DNA of 64,000 nucleotides, from the NCBI RefSeq assembly GCF_958299795.1, contig NC_133206.1, positions 29,206,624 to 29,270,623 of the forward strand. Direction: 5' to 3'. Shown here piece by piece: positions 35,841 to 45,678 of the stretch. The notes under the pieces were generated by a model. The model ran no database searches, was not told the origin of the DNA, and worked only from the letters and a program-made list of their open reading frames with translations. This DNA is from Porites lutea. Its lineage: Eukaryota > Cnidaria > Anthozoa > Scleractinia > Poritidae. Both the position numbers and the translations under genes were made by a program. Positions within the stretch are counted from its first letter, which is position 1, and each line of letters begins with the position of its first letter.

Positions 35841-36010
35841 CAGGTAGCCCATAGCCCAGAGCCCAAGCTCGAAATATGAGCATCGGCGAGCATCGGCAAG
35901 CATCGGCGACATCGGCAAGCATCGGCGAGCATCGGCGAGCATCGGCATTGTTGCGTAACATTCAAAATATAAGGATTTGTATGGGAAAAAACCTATCGTT
36001 TCTGTAACCT
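35841..36010. repeat. Second copy of the CACAGGTAGC MITE, with a 10-bp minisatellite
   Basis: It starts CAGGTAGCCC and contains CCAAGCTCGAAATATGAGCA as in 34247-34407. Then GAGCATCGGC and variants (AAGCATCGGC, one shortened GACATCGGC) repeat about seven times (35877-35947). The interior follows in the opposite order of the first copy (CATTCAAAATATAAGGATTT). Confidence 0.75.
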
Positions 36011-36247
36011 ACCAAAATGAAAGGATTTCAATATAAAACAGCTTACCTTACTTAAAATGTGTGTTACGTCTCTACTGTGTGGTCCACGGGCCGATTTATG
36101 GCCGTTTTCTGAATCCCCGGCACCGCATTGACCCGGACGGAGACGTGCTTACTGTTTTCTGACTGACTCCAGCTTTTGCAAACAACTGACAGAAACACAA
36201 AGATTTAAAGACCAGACTAGAATTACCGCGTATTGACAGGCTTGAGT

Positions 36248-36612
36248 TACACTCTTTTTTTATAAGAATGTTGTTTTCCCTGGCCAGGCTGACTATTCTT
36301 ATTTTTCCGCCGATTTTAGGCTGTAAATATTCTTCAGTATTACTCTTAATAATAGCTTATGACATTTCCGTTTTAGAATATATTTGGGTATCAATTATAG
36401 TTTTTTTCAATATAATTAGCTAGTTTTGCGGTTTAAAGAAAGGAATAAATTGAAATCTTATATTTGTATTGTATTTACACATTTTCACCTCACAAAATTA
36501 TATCCTTTTGAAAATCTCAGCCTGGGGTTTATTCTTAAAGTCTTCTTAAGATTTCGCAAATTTCAGCCTCGATATTCTCATAAAATATATTCTTATGGAG
36601 AAAACGAGTGTT
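36248..36612. mobile_element. MITE (TACACTC ends) in 5' flank of GPCR gene 4
   Basis: TACACTCTTTTTTTATAAGA at the left is matched in inverse near the right end (TATTCTTATGGAGAAAACGAGTGT). The copies at 41032-41400 and 43983-44347 are closely similar. A right-hand part is at 50489-50748. The unit at 61.9 kb lacks it. Confidence 0.75.
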
Positions 36613-36619
36613 TTTATTT

Positions 36620-36860
36620 AGCGTAGTGAAAATGATGATTGTGCGAATCGACATCAATATCACTTTCCACTCAATCTAAAAGAGCGATGCGTAAATGACA
36701 TGATAAAGCCCGGACGTACACCGGAAACCTCGTTTCATCGATCACAGAGAAATATGACACTGACAAACTGTCTAGTAATGATATAAACAGCCTTAAGTTA
36801 ATAGTGATAAACTTGTGCGAATCATATCAAAGCCCTCACTTGCACCTCATTTCATCGCAG
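36620..36860 (+). promoter_or_regulatory. Mosaic 5' region of GPCR gene 4
   Basis: Bases 36629-36771 follow the type B promoter up to a decapitated start (GAGAAATATGACACTGACAAACTG). From about 36772 the sequence switches to the type A flank (GATATAAACAGCCTTAAGTT, GTGATAAACTTGTGCGAATC). That in turn has lost the stretch with the TATA element: ATCATATC joins directly to AAAGCCCTCACTTGC. Confidence 0.75.
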
Positions 36861-36866
36861 ATGAGT

Positions 36867-37811
36867 ATGGCTCAGACAAACGTTACTGATGATGAAAACC
36901 AGAAAACATTCATAGAACTATTCTGCTCGGCGGAGTTTATTAGAGGTGTAGATAGCGAGCTTATCTTTCTCTCAGCCATAAATATTTTTCTTTCCATTAC
37001 TGCGTTTCTGGGGAACACTCTGATCCTAGTTGCTCTACACAAGGAAACCTCACTTCGCCCGTCTTCCAAACTCCTGTATCGTAACCTAGCGATTACTGAT
37101 CTCTGTGTTGGTATCATTGTGGAGCCTTTGTATGTGACAAATTGGACTTCTGTTGTGAAAGAAAGATGGGATATTTGCTATTATTCACTTCGGACAGCAA
37201 CTTTCTCAGGTTATACTTTGTGTGTAGTGTCTGCATTAACACTGACGGCAATAAGCGTGGACAGACTTCTCGCCTTGTTGCTGGGGCTCAGATACAGACA
37301 AGTTGTAACTTTGAGAAGAACGAGTATAACTGTGATAGGTTTTTGGATTTTGTCCATCGTTGGTGCATCTACTATTATTTGGAATCTAATTATTTTCACA
37401 TGGTATCAATTCATAGTTGCAGCTTTGTGTCCAGTCACCACAATCTTCGCTTACACAAAAATTTTCTGTACTCTTCGTCATAATCAAATACATGTTCAGA
37501 ACCATGTTGCTCAAGCACAACCGAGCCAAGCAATTCCACTCAACATAGCTCGATACAGAAAGGCAGTGTACAGTACACTGTGGGTGCAGGGAACAATGGT
37601 TGTTTGTTATCTGCCGTTTACAATAGCGCTCGCTTTGATGCCTCAAAGAGGGATAGGGATACCTATATCCGCATATCGTACTTGGCATTTTACAGCTACT
37701 TTAGTTTACTTAAACTCGTCTTTAAATCCCTTGCTGTACTGTTGGAAGATCAGTGAAGTAAGACAAGCTGTGAAAGAAACATTAAGGCAACTCTTCTGTA
37801 GATCGAGTTAG
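36867..37811 (+). CDS. Class A GPCR, array gene 4 (314 aa)
   Basis: Intact receptor. The start at 36867 (MAQTNVTDDENQK) has A at -3 and G at +4; another ATG lies six bases upstream (36861), and the frame is open to 36804. The body is of the type B group: [101 protein letters not shown]. The second loop has no Cys. TM5 reads AALCPVTTIF, giving a proline that its siblings lack. There is a two-residue insertion in the third loop region ([11 protein letters not shown]). The 3' flank is type B with a LINE fragment. The type A start joined to a type B body suggests gene conversion or unequal crossing-over. Confidence 0.92.
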   Translation: MAQTNVTDDENQKTFIELFCSAEFIRGVDSELIFLSAINIFLSITAFLGNTLILVALHKETSLRPSSKLLYRNLAITDLCVGIIVEPLYVTNWTSVVKERWDICYYSLRTATFSGYTLCVVSALTLTAISVDRLLALLLGLRYRQVVTLRRTSITVIGFWILSIVGASTIIWNLIIFTWYQFIVAALCPVTTIFAYTKIFCTLRHNQIHVQNHVAQAQPSQAIPLNIARYRKAVYSTLWVQGTMVVCYLPFTIALALMPQRGIGIPISAYRTWHFTATLVYLNSSLNPLLYCWKISEVRQAVKETLRQLFCRSS

Positions 37812-38045
37812 TTTATTATGCTTTTCAGCTGAAAAATTATACTGATAAATAACTACAAGTACCGATCGTTTCCTTTATTCATGTCTTATCAACTGCCGTT
37901 TAATTAGTCGAGCTTGCTTTAGCAGAGCGAGAATCTAACACTTCAGCCGTTTTTTTTTTTACCGTCGGTCTTCCCCAAATGGTCGGCCATGGTCCCAGAG
38001 GTTCCTAGCGGAGACCGAGGAAACTGGGGATAACAATCGTGACGA
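37812..38045. repeat. 3' flank B after GPCR gene 4
   Basis: Landmarks shared with 42452, 45399, 51795 and 62835: TATTATGCTTTTCAGCTGAA, CATGTCTTATCAACTGCCG, CCAAATGGTCGGCCATGG, GGGGATAACAATCGTGACGA. Non-coding. Confidence 0.75.
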
Positions 38046-38909
38046 CTTCCGTTGTAATAATAATAATAATAATAATAATAATTATTATTATTATTACTAT
38101 TATTATTATTATTATCATTATTATTATTAATAATAAATAATAGTTTTATTCAACTTTAAAAAATATGTACATAATTTAAAGAAATATTTGGAGTAAGAAT
38201 TAAGCACTATATAACATTAACAACGGCAGACGTTTCTCCTCGCTCGTCGCCTCTGGAGACGTTTCGCAAGGAGGAACGTCTGCGACTCAGCGACAGAAAT
38301 TCCATACTGATGACGTAAATCAATGTTTACATAATAAATCCGTTAGTCATGGGGTTTCAAATGCAAATTTGTTCAATTTTACATTTCTCCTGGTCGATTT
38401 TGGTAAAGTGATCATCTGCGAATGAGCCCCACCTAAACTCAAATGCTTCTTCAAGAGAAGACCATATTCCACAAATATTGGCTGTTTTGTTAGAGATTCA
38501 TCGCGTTTACATTTGACCTTTGTAGCCTTTTGTCTTTTGTCTGTCATTCGTAAACAATGGCTAAAACAATGAAATTATTCCGTCGACCAATTAGCGCTTC
38601 TGACCGGATTCCGGACAGATTTTGCGTCAGCAGTATGGAATTTCTGTCGATGAGTCGCAGACGTTCCTCCTGGCTAAACGTCACTCTGCGGCGATGAGCG
38701 AGGAGAAACGTCTGCCGCTCGCAGGGTATATAAATTGATAAAAATAGCAATCACTGTGTCAATAACGATTTCACAAATACATTCCTTGCAGCTCAGATGC
38801 GGTCACTAGTTCTTGCAGGCAGTCCAGAGTTTTAAATTAAGTCATTACCAATCCGTCTCTGATATCAAAAGGAAAAACAAGTTAAAAAGAATGAAAAATA
38901 ATAATAATA
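38046..38909. mobile_element. Insertion in flank B of GPCR gene 4, itself hit by a MITE
   Basis: The outer insertion runs from an (AAT)n/(ATT)n stretch through TTTTATTCAACTTTAAAAAA to GGAAAAACAAGTTAAAAAGA and a second AAT-type run. It is about 330 bp long in the copies at 42698, 45640 and 52036. Here it is interrupted at 38224-38726 by another element. The (ATT)n ends suggest a retroposed 3' tail. Confidence 0.6.
38224..38726. mobile_element. MITE with perfect 21-bp ends and an empty site in paralogs
   Basis: GGCAGACGTTTCTCCTCGCT at 38225-38244 is part of a 21-bp end exactly inverted at 38696-38716. The paralogous insertion at 42865 reads ATTAACAATAGTATAAATTG without it. Minus-strand open frames inside (38347-38750) have no recognised domain. 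Confidence 0.8.
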
Positions 38910-39334
38910 ATATTCATAAACCAATCTCTTTTTAAGTATCAGAACAATAAGTAAGATTTACAATTTTAAACTACATCGTATTGTTTACAAATTAAAAACT
39001 AAATATATGTCCACGATAGATAAACTATTTACAATTGTGAATAATTTAAAAGTGGGAAAAGGAAAATTAAGCAATACTAACAAAAAAACTATCAAAAATC
39101 TAGGCCTAAAATTATGAGTGCAGATGTAGATCAGCTACAGCGAAAGTGAAGTCTTCTGAGACCTCACACGATTTGGATGGATATCTAGAACCTCTGACGC
39201 ATCTGTGTACAGTTGTTAATATAGCAAATAAGAGCTGTATTCGAAGCCAGGAAATAACGCTGGCGTAGGGTTCATTGTTCTTAGTCGAAAGCTTATTTGA
39301 AAGAGTTCCTAAAAAGTTCTGAGAGTCGACAGTC
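38910..39334. other. Extra segment unique to the gene 4 flank
   Basis: About 420 bp sit between the AAT run and the LINE 3' end. They are absent from the copies at 45985, 52375 and 63099. A minus-strand frame (39360-39112) reads VISWLRIQLLFAILTTVHRC, which looks like part of a transposon protein but could not be assigned. Confidence 0.4.
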
Positions 39335-40085
39335 CTTGCTTTTATTGCGCATTTTAACATTGAAAAATATGATCAAATGCGCATAACTCTCGAATCTCTA
39401 TATACTAAAGCTTAATCATTTGTTACATTTCCTTCCTAATAGGTAATTTAGCATAACTCATAACAAGTAAGAAGTAAAAATAGAAGATAAAAGTAGAAAA
39501 TAAAAACCTTAGATAGCTCCAGACAGGTCGCATTAGGCCTCTTTAAAATAGTTCGTCTTAATGAGTCTCTTAAACATATCCAAAATCATGCTCTTTCCTA
39601 ATATAGTCCGGTAAACCGTTCCATATCTTTGGAGCATCTGCAGTAAATGATCTGTCCCTAAGAGTGCATTTGAACTTAGCGATAGGGTCTTGCAAAATAA
39701 CGCCCACATTACTCCGCAGGCTATAGCGAGAACACGTTTAATATTTATGAGATTGCTTAAATACGCAGGCCCCAGATTGTGAATAGCCTTGAAAGAGATC
39801 GCAGCGATTTTATAGCAAATTCGGAACTTCACCAGTAACCAATGCAGTGCAAGCAGCACTGGGTTAATATGACCGTACCTGGGTGTATCGGTAATAAGGT
39901 CGCGCTGCGGAATTCTGAATCGAAGACGTTGCAATTTGGAAAGATGCACAGCTGGTACACCATAGAGAAGACCGTTGCAATAACAAATGCATGCCGTGAT
40001 CACGCCTTGTACAAGTCGTTTGGTGGAAGCAGGCGTCAAGAACGTCCTGATTTATCTGATATTATGCAGGTGATAGTAGATTGAT
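39335..40085 (-). mobile_element. 5'-truncated LINE, 3' part of reverse transcriptase (copy 1)
   Basis: Minus-strand translation gives the typical C-terminal RT/thumb region of a non-LTR element: FLTPASTKRLVQGVITACI, YCNGLLYGVPAVHLSKLQRL, LALHWLPVKFRICYKIAAIS, IHNLGPAYLSNLINIK. The 3' UTR ends near 39335. The frame carries stops and shifts (a stop just before IRTFLTPAS). Right edge near 40085. Sister copies: 45991, 52384, 63099. Confidence 0.85.
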
Positions 40086-40254
40086 TAACAAGTCGCGAAA
40101 CCCGGAGTCGGAACACGTTCGTGTTTTGGACCTCGGAATCATTGCTAATCATTCCTAGCCTGTGTAGCAGGCACTTGGAAGTAGTGGGCGAAAGAAAGTA
40201 AGGGCGCGCGCGAGGCAGACACGCGAGGGTTGAGGGAGCAGTAAAATGGCAGCC
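40086..40254. repeat. Spacer joining LINE and next 5' flank
   Basis: It contains GAACACGTTCGTGTTTTGGA, CTAGCCTGTGTAGCAGGC and GGGCGAAAGAAAG, followed by GGCGCGCGCGAGG. It recurs at 46790-46930, 53180-53330 and 63880-64000. Confidence 0.65.
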
Positions 40255-41464
40255 GTAATTAAACTTGTCAGGCGGATTGATTGGACTCCATGTCCTAAAA
40301 GTAGTGCGTGGGAAGAACTGATACAGAGATCAATACACCCAACCTAATTTTAAGGTTGTTTTCTGTCTATTTGAAGCTTTTAGTAGTAACCAAACAAAGA
40401 CTTCTCCAGACAGTGCAATAATTCAGGAAAACTGGAAGAACTAAGAATTAAGTCACCATGCGCTTTGAAGATTAGTTTACACAACATGGATGTGGGGAAA
40501 AACTAGTAAAATAAATATTGATATGGAAAGCACGTAATTACGAGAATAGCTTGCGAGTAAATCCAATGCACTGAAATGGCAGACAGCGCACAAATTTTTA
40601 TATACCCTACTACTAGCCGAGGTTTCTTTCAGGTATCGTTTTCAGCATTAAAGAAGTTTTTCACTTTGTCGCCTCCCATAACGGACACAAAAATTAAAAC
40701 CATTGTTGTTCAACTTGGTCAATAATGCATATAACACACGCGTGTAATGTACACTAAGTTGTCATACGTCAAGCTTGAAATGGACAGGTAACATGAAAAG
40801 TCATTAAAATCACTGATCAGTCCAGTTCATTTCACCTGAGCCTGGCACAGGGCACATCATAGTTCGAAGTTAGCTTGAACAACTAAAAAACTTTTCTGAA
40901 CTCTCGGCACCGTATCAGCCCGACGAAGACGTGCGTACTGTTTTCTGACTGACTGCAGCTTTTGCAAACAACCGACAGAAACACAAACCTTTAAAGACCA
41001 GACTAGAATTACCGCGTATTCAGCCTTGAGTTACACTCTTTTTTTTATAAGAATGTTGTTTTCCCTGGCCAGGCTGAATATTCTCATTTTTCCACCGATT
41101 TTAGGCTGTAAATGTTCTTGTACTATTCTTAATAATAGCTTATGACATTTCCGTTTTAGAATACATTGGGGTATCAATTATAGCTTTGTTAAATATAATT
41201 AGCTAGTTTTGCCGTTTAAAGAAAGGAATAAATTGAAAACGTATATTTGTGTTGTATTTACAGTTTTTTACCACACAAAATTATATCCTTTTCAAAATTT
41301 CAGCCTAGGCCGGGTTTATTCTTAAAGTATTTCTTAAGATTTCGCAAATTTCAGCCTCGATATTCTTATAAAATATATCCTTAGAGAAAAAAAGAGTGTA
41401 TTTGCATATTGAAAATGATGTGCGAATCGACATCAATATCACTTTCCACTCAATCTAAAAGAGC
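40255..41464 (+). repeat. 5' flank of GPCR unit 5
   Basis: Array module: GGCGGATTGATTGGACTCCA, TTTATATACCCTACTACTAG, GACGTGCGTACTGTTTTCTG, TTGAGTTACACTC. It contains the TACACTC MITE at 41032-41400. Confidence 0.75.
41032..41400. mobile_element. MITE (TACACTC ends) in 5' flank of GPCR gene 5
   Basis: Copy of 36248-36612. It ends GAGAAAAAAAGAGTGTA at the right, the inverse of TACACTCTTTTTTTTATAAG at the left. Confidence 0.75.
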
Positions 41465-41512
41465 GATACTAAATAAAGCCCTCACGTACATCTCGTTTCA
41501 TGACAGAGAAAT
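41435..41512 (+). promoter_or_regulatory. Core promoter of GPCR gene 5 (type B)
   Basis: CACTTTCCACTCAATCTAAA, GAGCGA, TATA-like TACTAAATAAA (41467-41477), GCCCTCACGTACATCTCGTTTC, GACAGAGAAATATGGC. Confidence 0.6.
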
Positions 41513-42451
41513 ATGGCACTGACAAACTTTACTGAAGATGAAAACCAGAAAACATTCAAAGAACTGGTCTGCTCGGCGGAGTTTTTTAGAGGTGTAGATA
41601 GCGAGCTTATCTTTCTCTCAGCAATTAATATTTTTCTTGCCATTACTGTATTTCTGGGGAACACTCTGATCCTAGTTGCCCTACAAAAGGAAACCTCACT
41701 TCATCCGCCGTCCAAACTCCTGTATCGTAACCTAGCGATAACTGATCTCTGTGTTGGTATCATTGTGGAGCCTTTGTATGTGACAAATTGGACTTCTGTC
41801 TTGAAAGAAAGATGGGATATTTGCTATTATTCTTTTCGGACAGCAGCTTTCTCGGGTTATACTTTGTGTGCAGTATCTTTATTATCGGTGACTGCAATAA
41901 GCGTGGACAGACTTCTCGCCTTGTTGCTGGGGCTCAGATACAGACAAGTTGTAACTTTGAGAAGAACGAGTATAACTGTGATAGGTTTTTGGATTTTGTC
42001 CATCGTTGGTGCATCTACTATTATTTGGAATCTATTTATAACCACATGGTATCAATACATAGTTGCAGGATTGTGTCTAGTCACTATAATCTTCGCTTAC
42101 ACAAAAATTTTCTGTACTCTGCGTCATAACCAAATTCATTTTCGGAACCATGTTGCTCAAGGACAACCGAGACAAGCAATTCCACTGAACATAGCTCGAT
42201 ACAGAAAGGCAGTGTACAGTGCACTGTGGGTGCAGGGAACAATGGTTGTTTGTTATCTGCCGTTTACTATAGCGGTCGCTTTGATGCCTCAAAGAGGGAT
42301 ACCTATATCCGCATATCGTGCTTGGCATTTTACGGCTACTTTAGTTTACGTAAACTCGTCTTTAAATCCCTTGCTGTACTGTTGGAAGATCAGTGAAGTA
42401 AGAGAAGCTGTAAAAGAAACATTAAGGCAACTCTTCTGTCGATCGAGTTAG
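41513..42451 (+). CDS. Class A GPCR, array gene 5 (312 aa)
   Basis: Best reference copy of the type B receptors. Residues: sequon N5-F-T; Asn50 in GNTLIL (1.50); Asp78 (2.50); Cys104 just before TM3; Ala111 at about 3.32; D132-R133-L134; Trp160 (4.50); second loop LFITTWYQY without Cys; TM5 YIVAGLCLVTIIFAYTKIF without proline; C247-Y-L-P250; N285-P-L-L-Y289; tail LFCRSS with a possible palmitoylated Cys309. The combination of a very short second loop and no TM5 proline resembles the melanocortin/cannabinoid/adenosine/lipid receptor group (known family features); ligand identity is not inferable. It is followed by flank B with the 330-bp insertion but no LINE. Confidence 0.94.
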   Translation: MALTNFTEDENQKTFKELVCSAEFFRGVDSELIFLSAINIFLAITVFLGNTLILVALQKETSLHPPSKLLYRNLAITDLCVGIIVEPLYVTNWTSVLKERWDICYYSFRTAAFSGYTLCAVSLLSVTAISVDRLLALLLGLRYRQVVTLRRTSITVIGFWILSIVGASTIIWNLFITTWYQYIVAGLCLVTIIFAYTKIFCTLRHNQIHFRNHVAQGQPRQAIPLNIARYRKAVYSALWVQGTMVVCYLPFTIAVALMPQRGIPISAYRAWHFTATLVYVNSSLNPLLYCWKISEVREAVKETLRQLFCRSS

Positions 42452-42740
42452 TTTATTATGCTTTTCAGCTGAAAAATCATACTGATAAATAACTGCAAGT
42501 ACCGATCGTTTCCTTTATTCATGTCTTATCAACTGCCGTTTAATTAGTCGAACTAGCTTTAGCAGGGCGAGAATCTAAAACTTCAGCCGTTTTTTTTTTT
42601 TTTTTTCGTCGGTCATCCCCAAATGGTCGGCCATGGTCCCAGAGGTTTTTAGCGGAGACCGGGGAAAATGGGGATAACAATCGTGACGACTTCCGTTGTA
42701 ATAATAACAATAATAATAATAATAATAATAATTATTATTA

Positions 42741-42771
<31 letters not shown>

Positions 42772-43050
42772 TAATAATAAATAATAATTTTATTCAACTT
42801 TAAAAAATATGTACATAATTTACAGAAATATTTGGAGTAAGAATTAAGCACTATATAACATTAACAATAGTATAAATTGATAAAAATAGCAATCACTGTG
42901 TCAATAACGATTTCACAAATACATTCCTCGCGGTTCAGATGCGGTTCGCACTAGCTCTTGCAGGCAGTCCAGAGTTTTAAATTAAGTCATTACCAATCCG
43001 TCTCTGATATCAAAAGGAAAAACAAGTTAAAAAGAATAATAATAATAATA
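42452..43050. repeat. 3' flank B of GPCR gene 5 plus insertion
   Basis: Bases 42452-42697 match the flank of gene 4. 42698-43045 is the (AAT)n-bounded insertion and shows the empty site of the MITE at 38224-38726. The LINE seen in other B flanks is missing here. Confidence 0.7.
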
Positions 43051-43051
43051 A

Positions 43052-43580
43052 TAAGTATGTGTAATCAAATGGTGACGAGTGAAATTAGGGAATAATTTCT
43101 CGCGCGTTTTGTCCAAATCCTTATAATTTGGACAAAACGCAAGTGAAATTATTCCCTAATTTCACGAGTATACCATTTGGTTACCTATTAATATCATGGG
43201 TGACGAATTACCTTAGCAATCAAGGATTTTTCACTTGTTCATCCTGGATCGTATCGATCGATCGTGACCTCCACTTTCTCAAACGTTTAAAATTTGAAAT
43301 TTGGCATAAGTTTTCAGAATTTTTCGACAACATACCTCTAAGAATCCTTCTTGATGTGCTCTTTTGTGTGTTCAGGTTTTCTAAAGCGTCTTTTTATGCC
43401 CTGACATCTTCATTGATGACATTTTAAAACTTCGCCGCCATCTTGAAACGGAGACGTACGTCTGGTTGCCATGGAAATTTAGTAATTTCGCATGTGAAAT
43501 TACAAATTAACGCTGAAATTTCGCGCCAAAATTAAGGAGTAATTCGTCACCTATGATATTAGTATGTGTAATCAAATGGT
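43052..43580. mobile_element. Composite inverted-repeat element between GPCR units 5 and 6
   Basis: A hairpin near 43080-43165 (ATTAGGGAATAATTTC, TTTTGTCCAAAT and inverses) adjoins an element with ends AATATCATGGGTGACGAATT (43190) and AATTCGTCACCTATGATATT (43541). The 20-base word AGTATGTGTAATCAAATGGT occurs at both outer edges (43052, 43561) as a direct repeat. A plus frame at 43128-43427 is incidental. Confidence 0.65.
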
Positions 43581-43584
43581 CAAA

Positions 43585-44410
43585 TAGTCGCCTCCCATAA
43601 CGAACACAAAAATTAAAACCATTGTTGCTATCACTAATTATACCTTTTTTCGGCCATCTGACTTCAAGTTGGTTAATAATGCATATAACACTCGCCTGTA
43701 ATGTACATTAAGTTGTCATACGTCAAGCTTGAAATGGACAGGTAACATGAAAAGTCATTAAAATCACTGATCAGTCCAGTTCATTTCACCTGAGCCTGGC
43801 ACAGGGCACATCATAGTTCGAAGTTAGCTTGAACAACTAAAAAACTTTTCTGAAATCCCGGCACCGTATCAGCCCGACGAGACGTGCTACTGTTTTCTGA
43901 CTGACTGCAGCTTTTGCAAACAACTGACAGAAACACAAAGCTTTAAAGACCAGACTAGAATACCGAGTATTCAGCCTTGAGTTACACTCTTTTTTTTATA
44001 AGAATGTTGTTTTTCCTGGCCAGGCTGAATATTCTTATTTTCCCACCGATTTTAGGCTGTAAACATTCTTGTATTATTCTTAATAATAGCTTATGACATT
44101 TCCGTTTTAGAATACATTGGGGTATCAATTATAGCTTTGTTAAATATAATTAGCTAGTTTTGCCGTTTAAAGAAAGGAATAAACTGAAAACGTATATTTG
44201 TGTTGTATTTACAGTTTTTCACCACACAAAATTATATCCTTTTCAAAATTTCAGCCTGGGGTTTATTCTTAAAGTATTTCTTAAGACTTCGCAAATTTCA
44301 GCCTCGATATTCTTATAAAATATATCCTTAGAGAAAAAAAGAGTGTATTTGCATATTGAAAATGATGTGCAAATCATCAATAATACACCACTCAATCCAA
44401 AAGAGCAACA
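43585..44410 (+). repeat. 5' flank of GPCR unit 6 (left part missing)
   Basis: It begins abruptly at GTCGCCTCCCATAACGAACA, inside the shared module, right after the composite element. It then follows unit 5 closely, including the MITE at 43983-44347. Confidence 0.75.
43983..44347. mobile_element. MITE (TACACTC ends) in 5' flank of GPCR pseudogene 6
   Basis: Third copy of the element at 36248-36612 and 41032-41400, with the same position relative to the gene. Confidence 0.75.
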
Positions 44411-44454
44411 CTAAATAAAGCTCTCACGTACACCTCGTTTCATCACAGAGAAAT

Positions 44455-45398
44455 ATGGCACTGACAAACGTTACTGAAGATGAAAACCAGAAAACATTCA
44501 TAGAACTGTTCTGCGCGGTGGAGTTTATTAGAGGTGTAGATAGCGAGCTTATCTTTCTCTCAGCCATAAATATTTTTCTTTCCATTACTGCGTTTCTGGG
44601 GAACACTCTGATCCTAGTTGCCCTACACAAGGAAACTTCACTTCATCCGCCGTCCAAACTCCTGTATCGTAACCTAGCGATAACTGATCTCTGTGTTGGT
44701 ATCATTGTGGAGCCTTTGCATGTAACTTATTGGACTTCTGTTGTGAAGGAAAGATGGGATATATTTGCTATTATTCACTTCGGACAGGAGCTTTCTCAGG
44801 TTATACTTTGTGTGTAGTGTCTGCATTAACATTGACGGCAATAAGCGTGGACAGACTTCTCGCCTTGTTGCTGGGGCTCAGATACAGACAAGTTGTAACT
44901 TTGAGAAGAACGAGTATAACTGTGATAGGTTTTTGGATTTTGTCCATCGTTGGTGCATCTACCATTATATGGAGTCTATTTATAAACTCATGGTATCTAC
45001 GCATAGTTACAGCTTTTTGTGTAGTCACTATAATCTTCGCTTACACAAAAATTTTCTGTACTCTGCATCATAACCAAATTCATGTTCAGAACCATGTTGT
45101 TCAAGGACAACCGAGCCAAGAAATTCCCGCACTGAACATAGCTCGATACAGAAAGGCAGTGTACAGTGCACTCTGGGTGCAGGGAACATTTGTTGTTTGT
45201 TATCTGCCGATTACTATAGCGGTCGCTTAGATGCCTCAAAGAGGGATACCTATATCTGCATATCGTGCTTGGCATTTTACGATTACCTTAGTTTATTTAA
45301 ACTCGTCTTTAAATCCCTTGCTGTACTGTTGGAAGATCAGTGAAGTAAGAGAAGCTGTAAAAGAAACATTAAGGCAACTCTTCGGTCGATCGAGTTAG
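44455..45398 (+). pseudogene. Class A GPCR, array copy 6, recently inactivated
   Basis: Close to gene 7 throughout (FCAVEFIRGVDSEL, INSWYLRIVTAFCVVT). It carries two clear lesions: two extra bases (AT) near 44761 before the TM3 Cys codon, which shift the frame, and a TAG at 45228-45230 where siblings have TTG in AVALMPQ. A three-base in-frame insertion (IPALNIAR) is probably harmless. The downstream sequence still encodes [20 protein letters not shown] to a normal stop at 45396-45398. The TATA-like block (ACTAAATAAAG, near 44410) is intact. Confidence 0.9.
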
Positions 45399-45645
45399 TT
45401 TATTATGCTTTTCACCTGAAAAATCATACTGTTAAATAACTACAAGTACTCGTTTTCTTTTTCCATGTCTTATCAGCTGCCGTTTAATTAGGCGAACTTG
45501 CTTTAGCAAAGCGAGAACCTAAAACTTTAGCCGTTTTTTTTTTTTTCGTCGGTCTTCCCCAAATGGTCGGCCATGATCCCAGAGGTTCCTAACGGAGACC
45601 GAGGAAAATGGGGATAACAATCGTGACGACTTCCGTTGTAATAAT

Positions 45646-45678
<33 letters not shown>

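Noticed and set aside
35877-35947. CRISPR-like array
   Set aside because: The 10-bp units are contiguous with no spacers. It is a minisatellite in a eukaryotic MITE.
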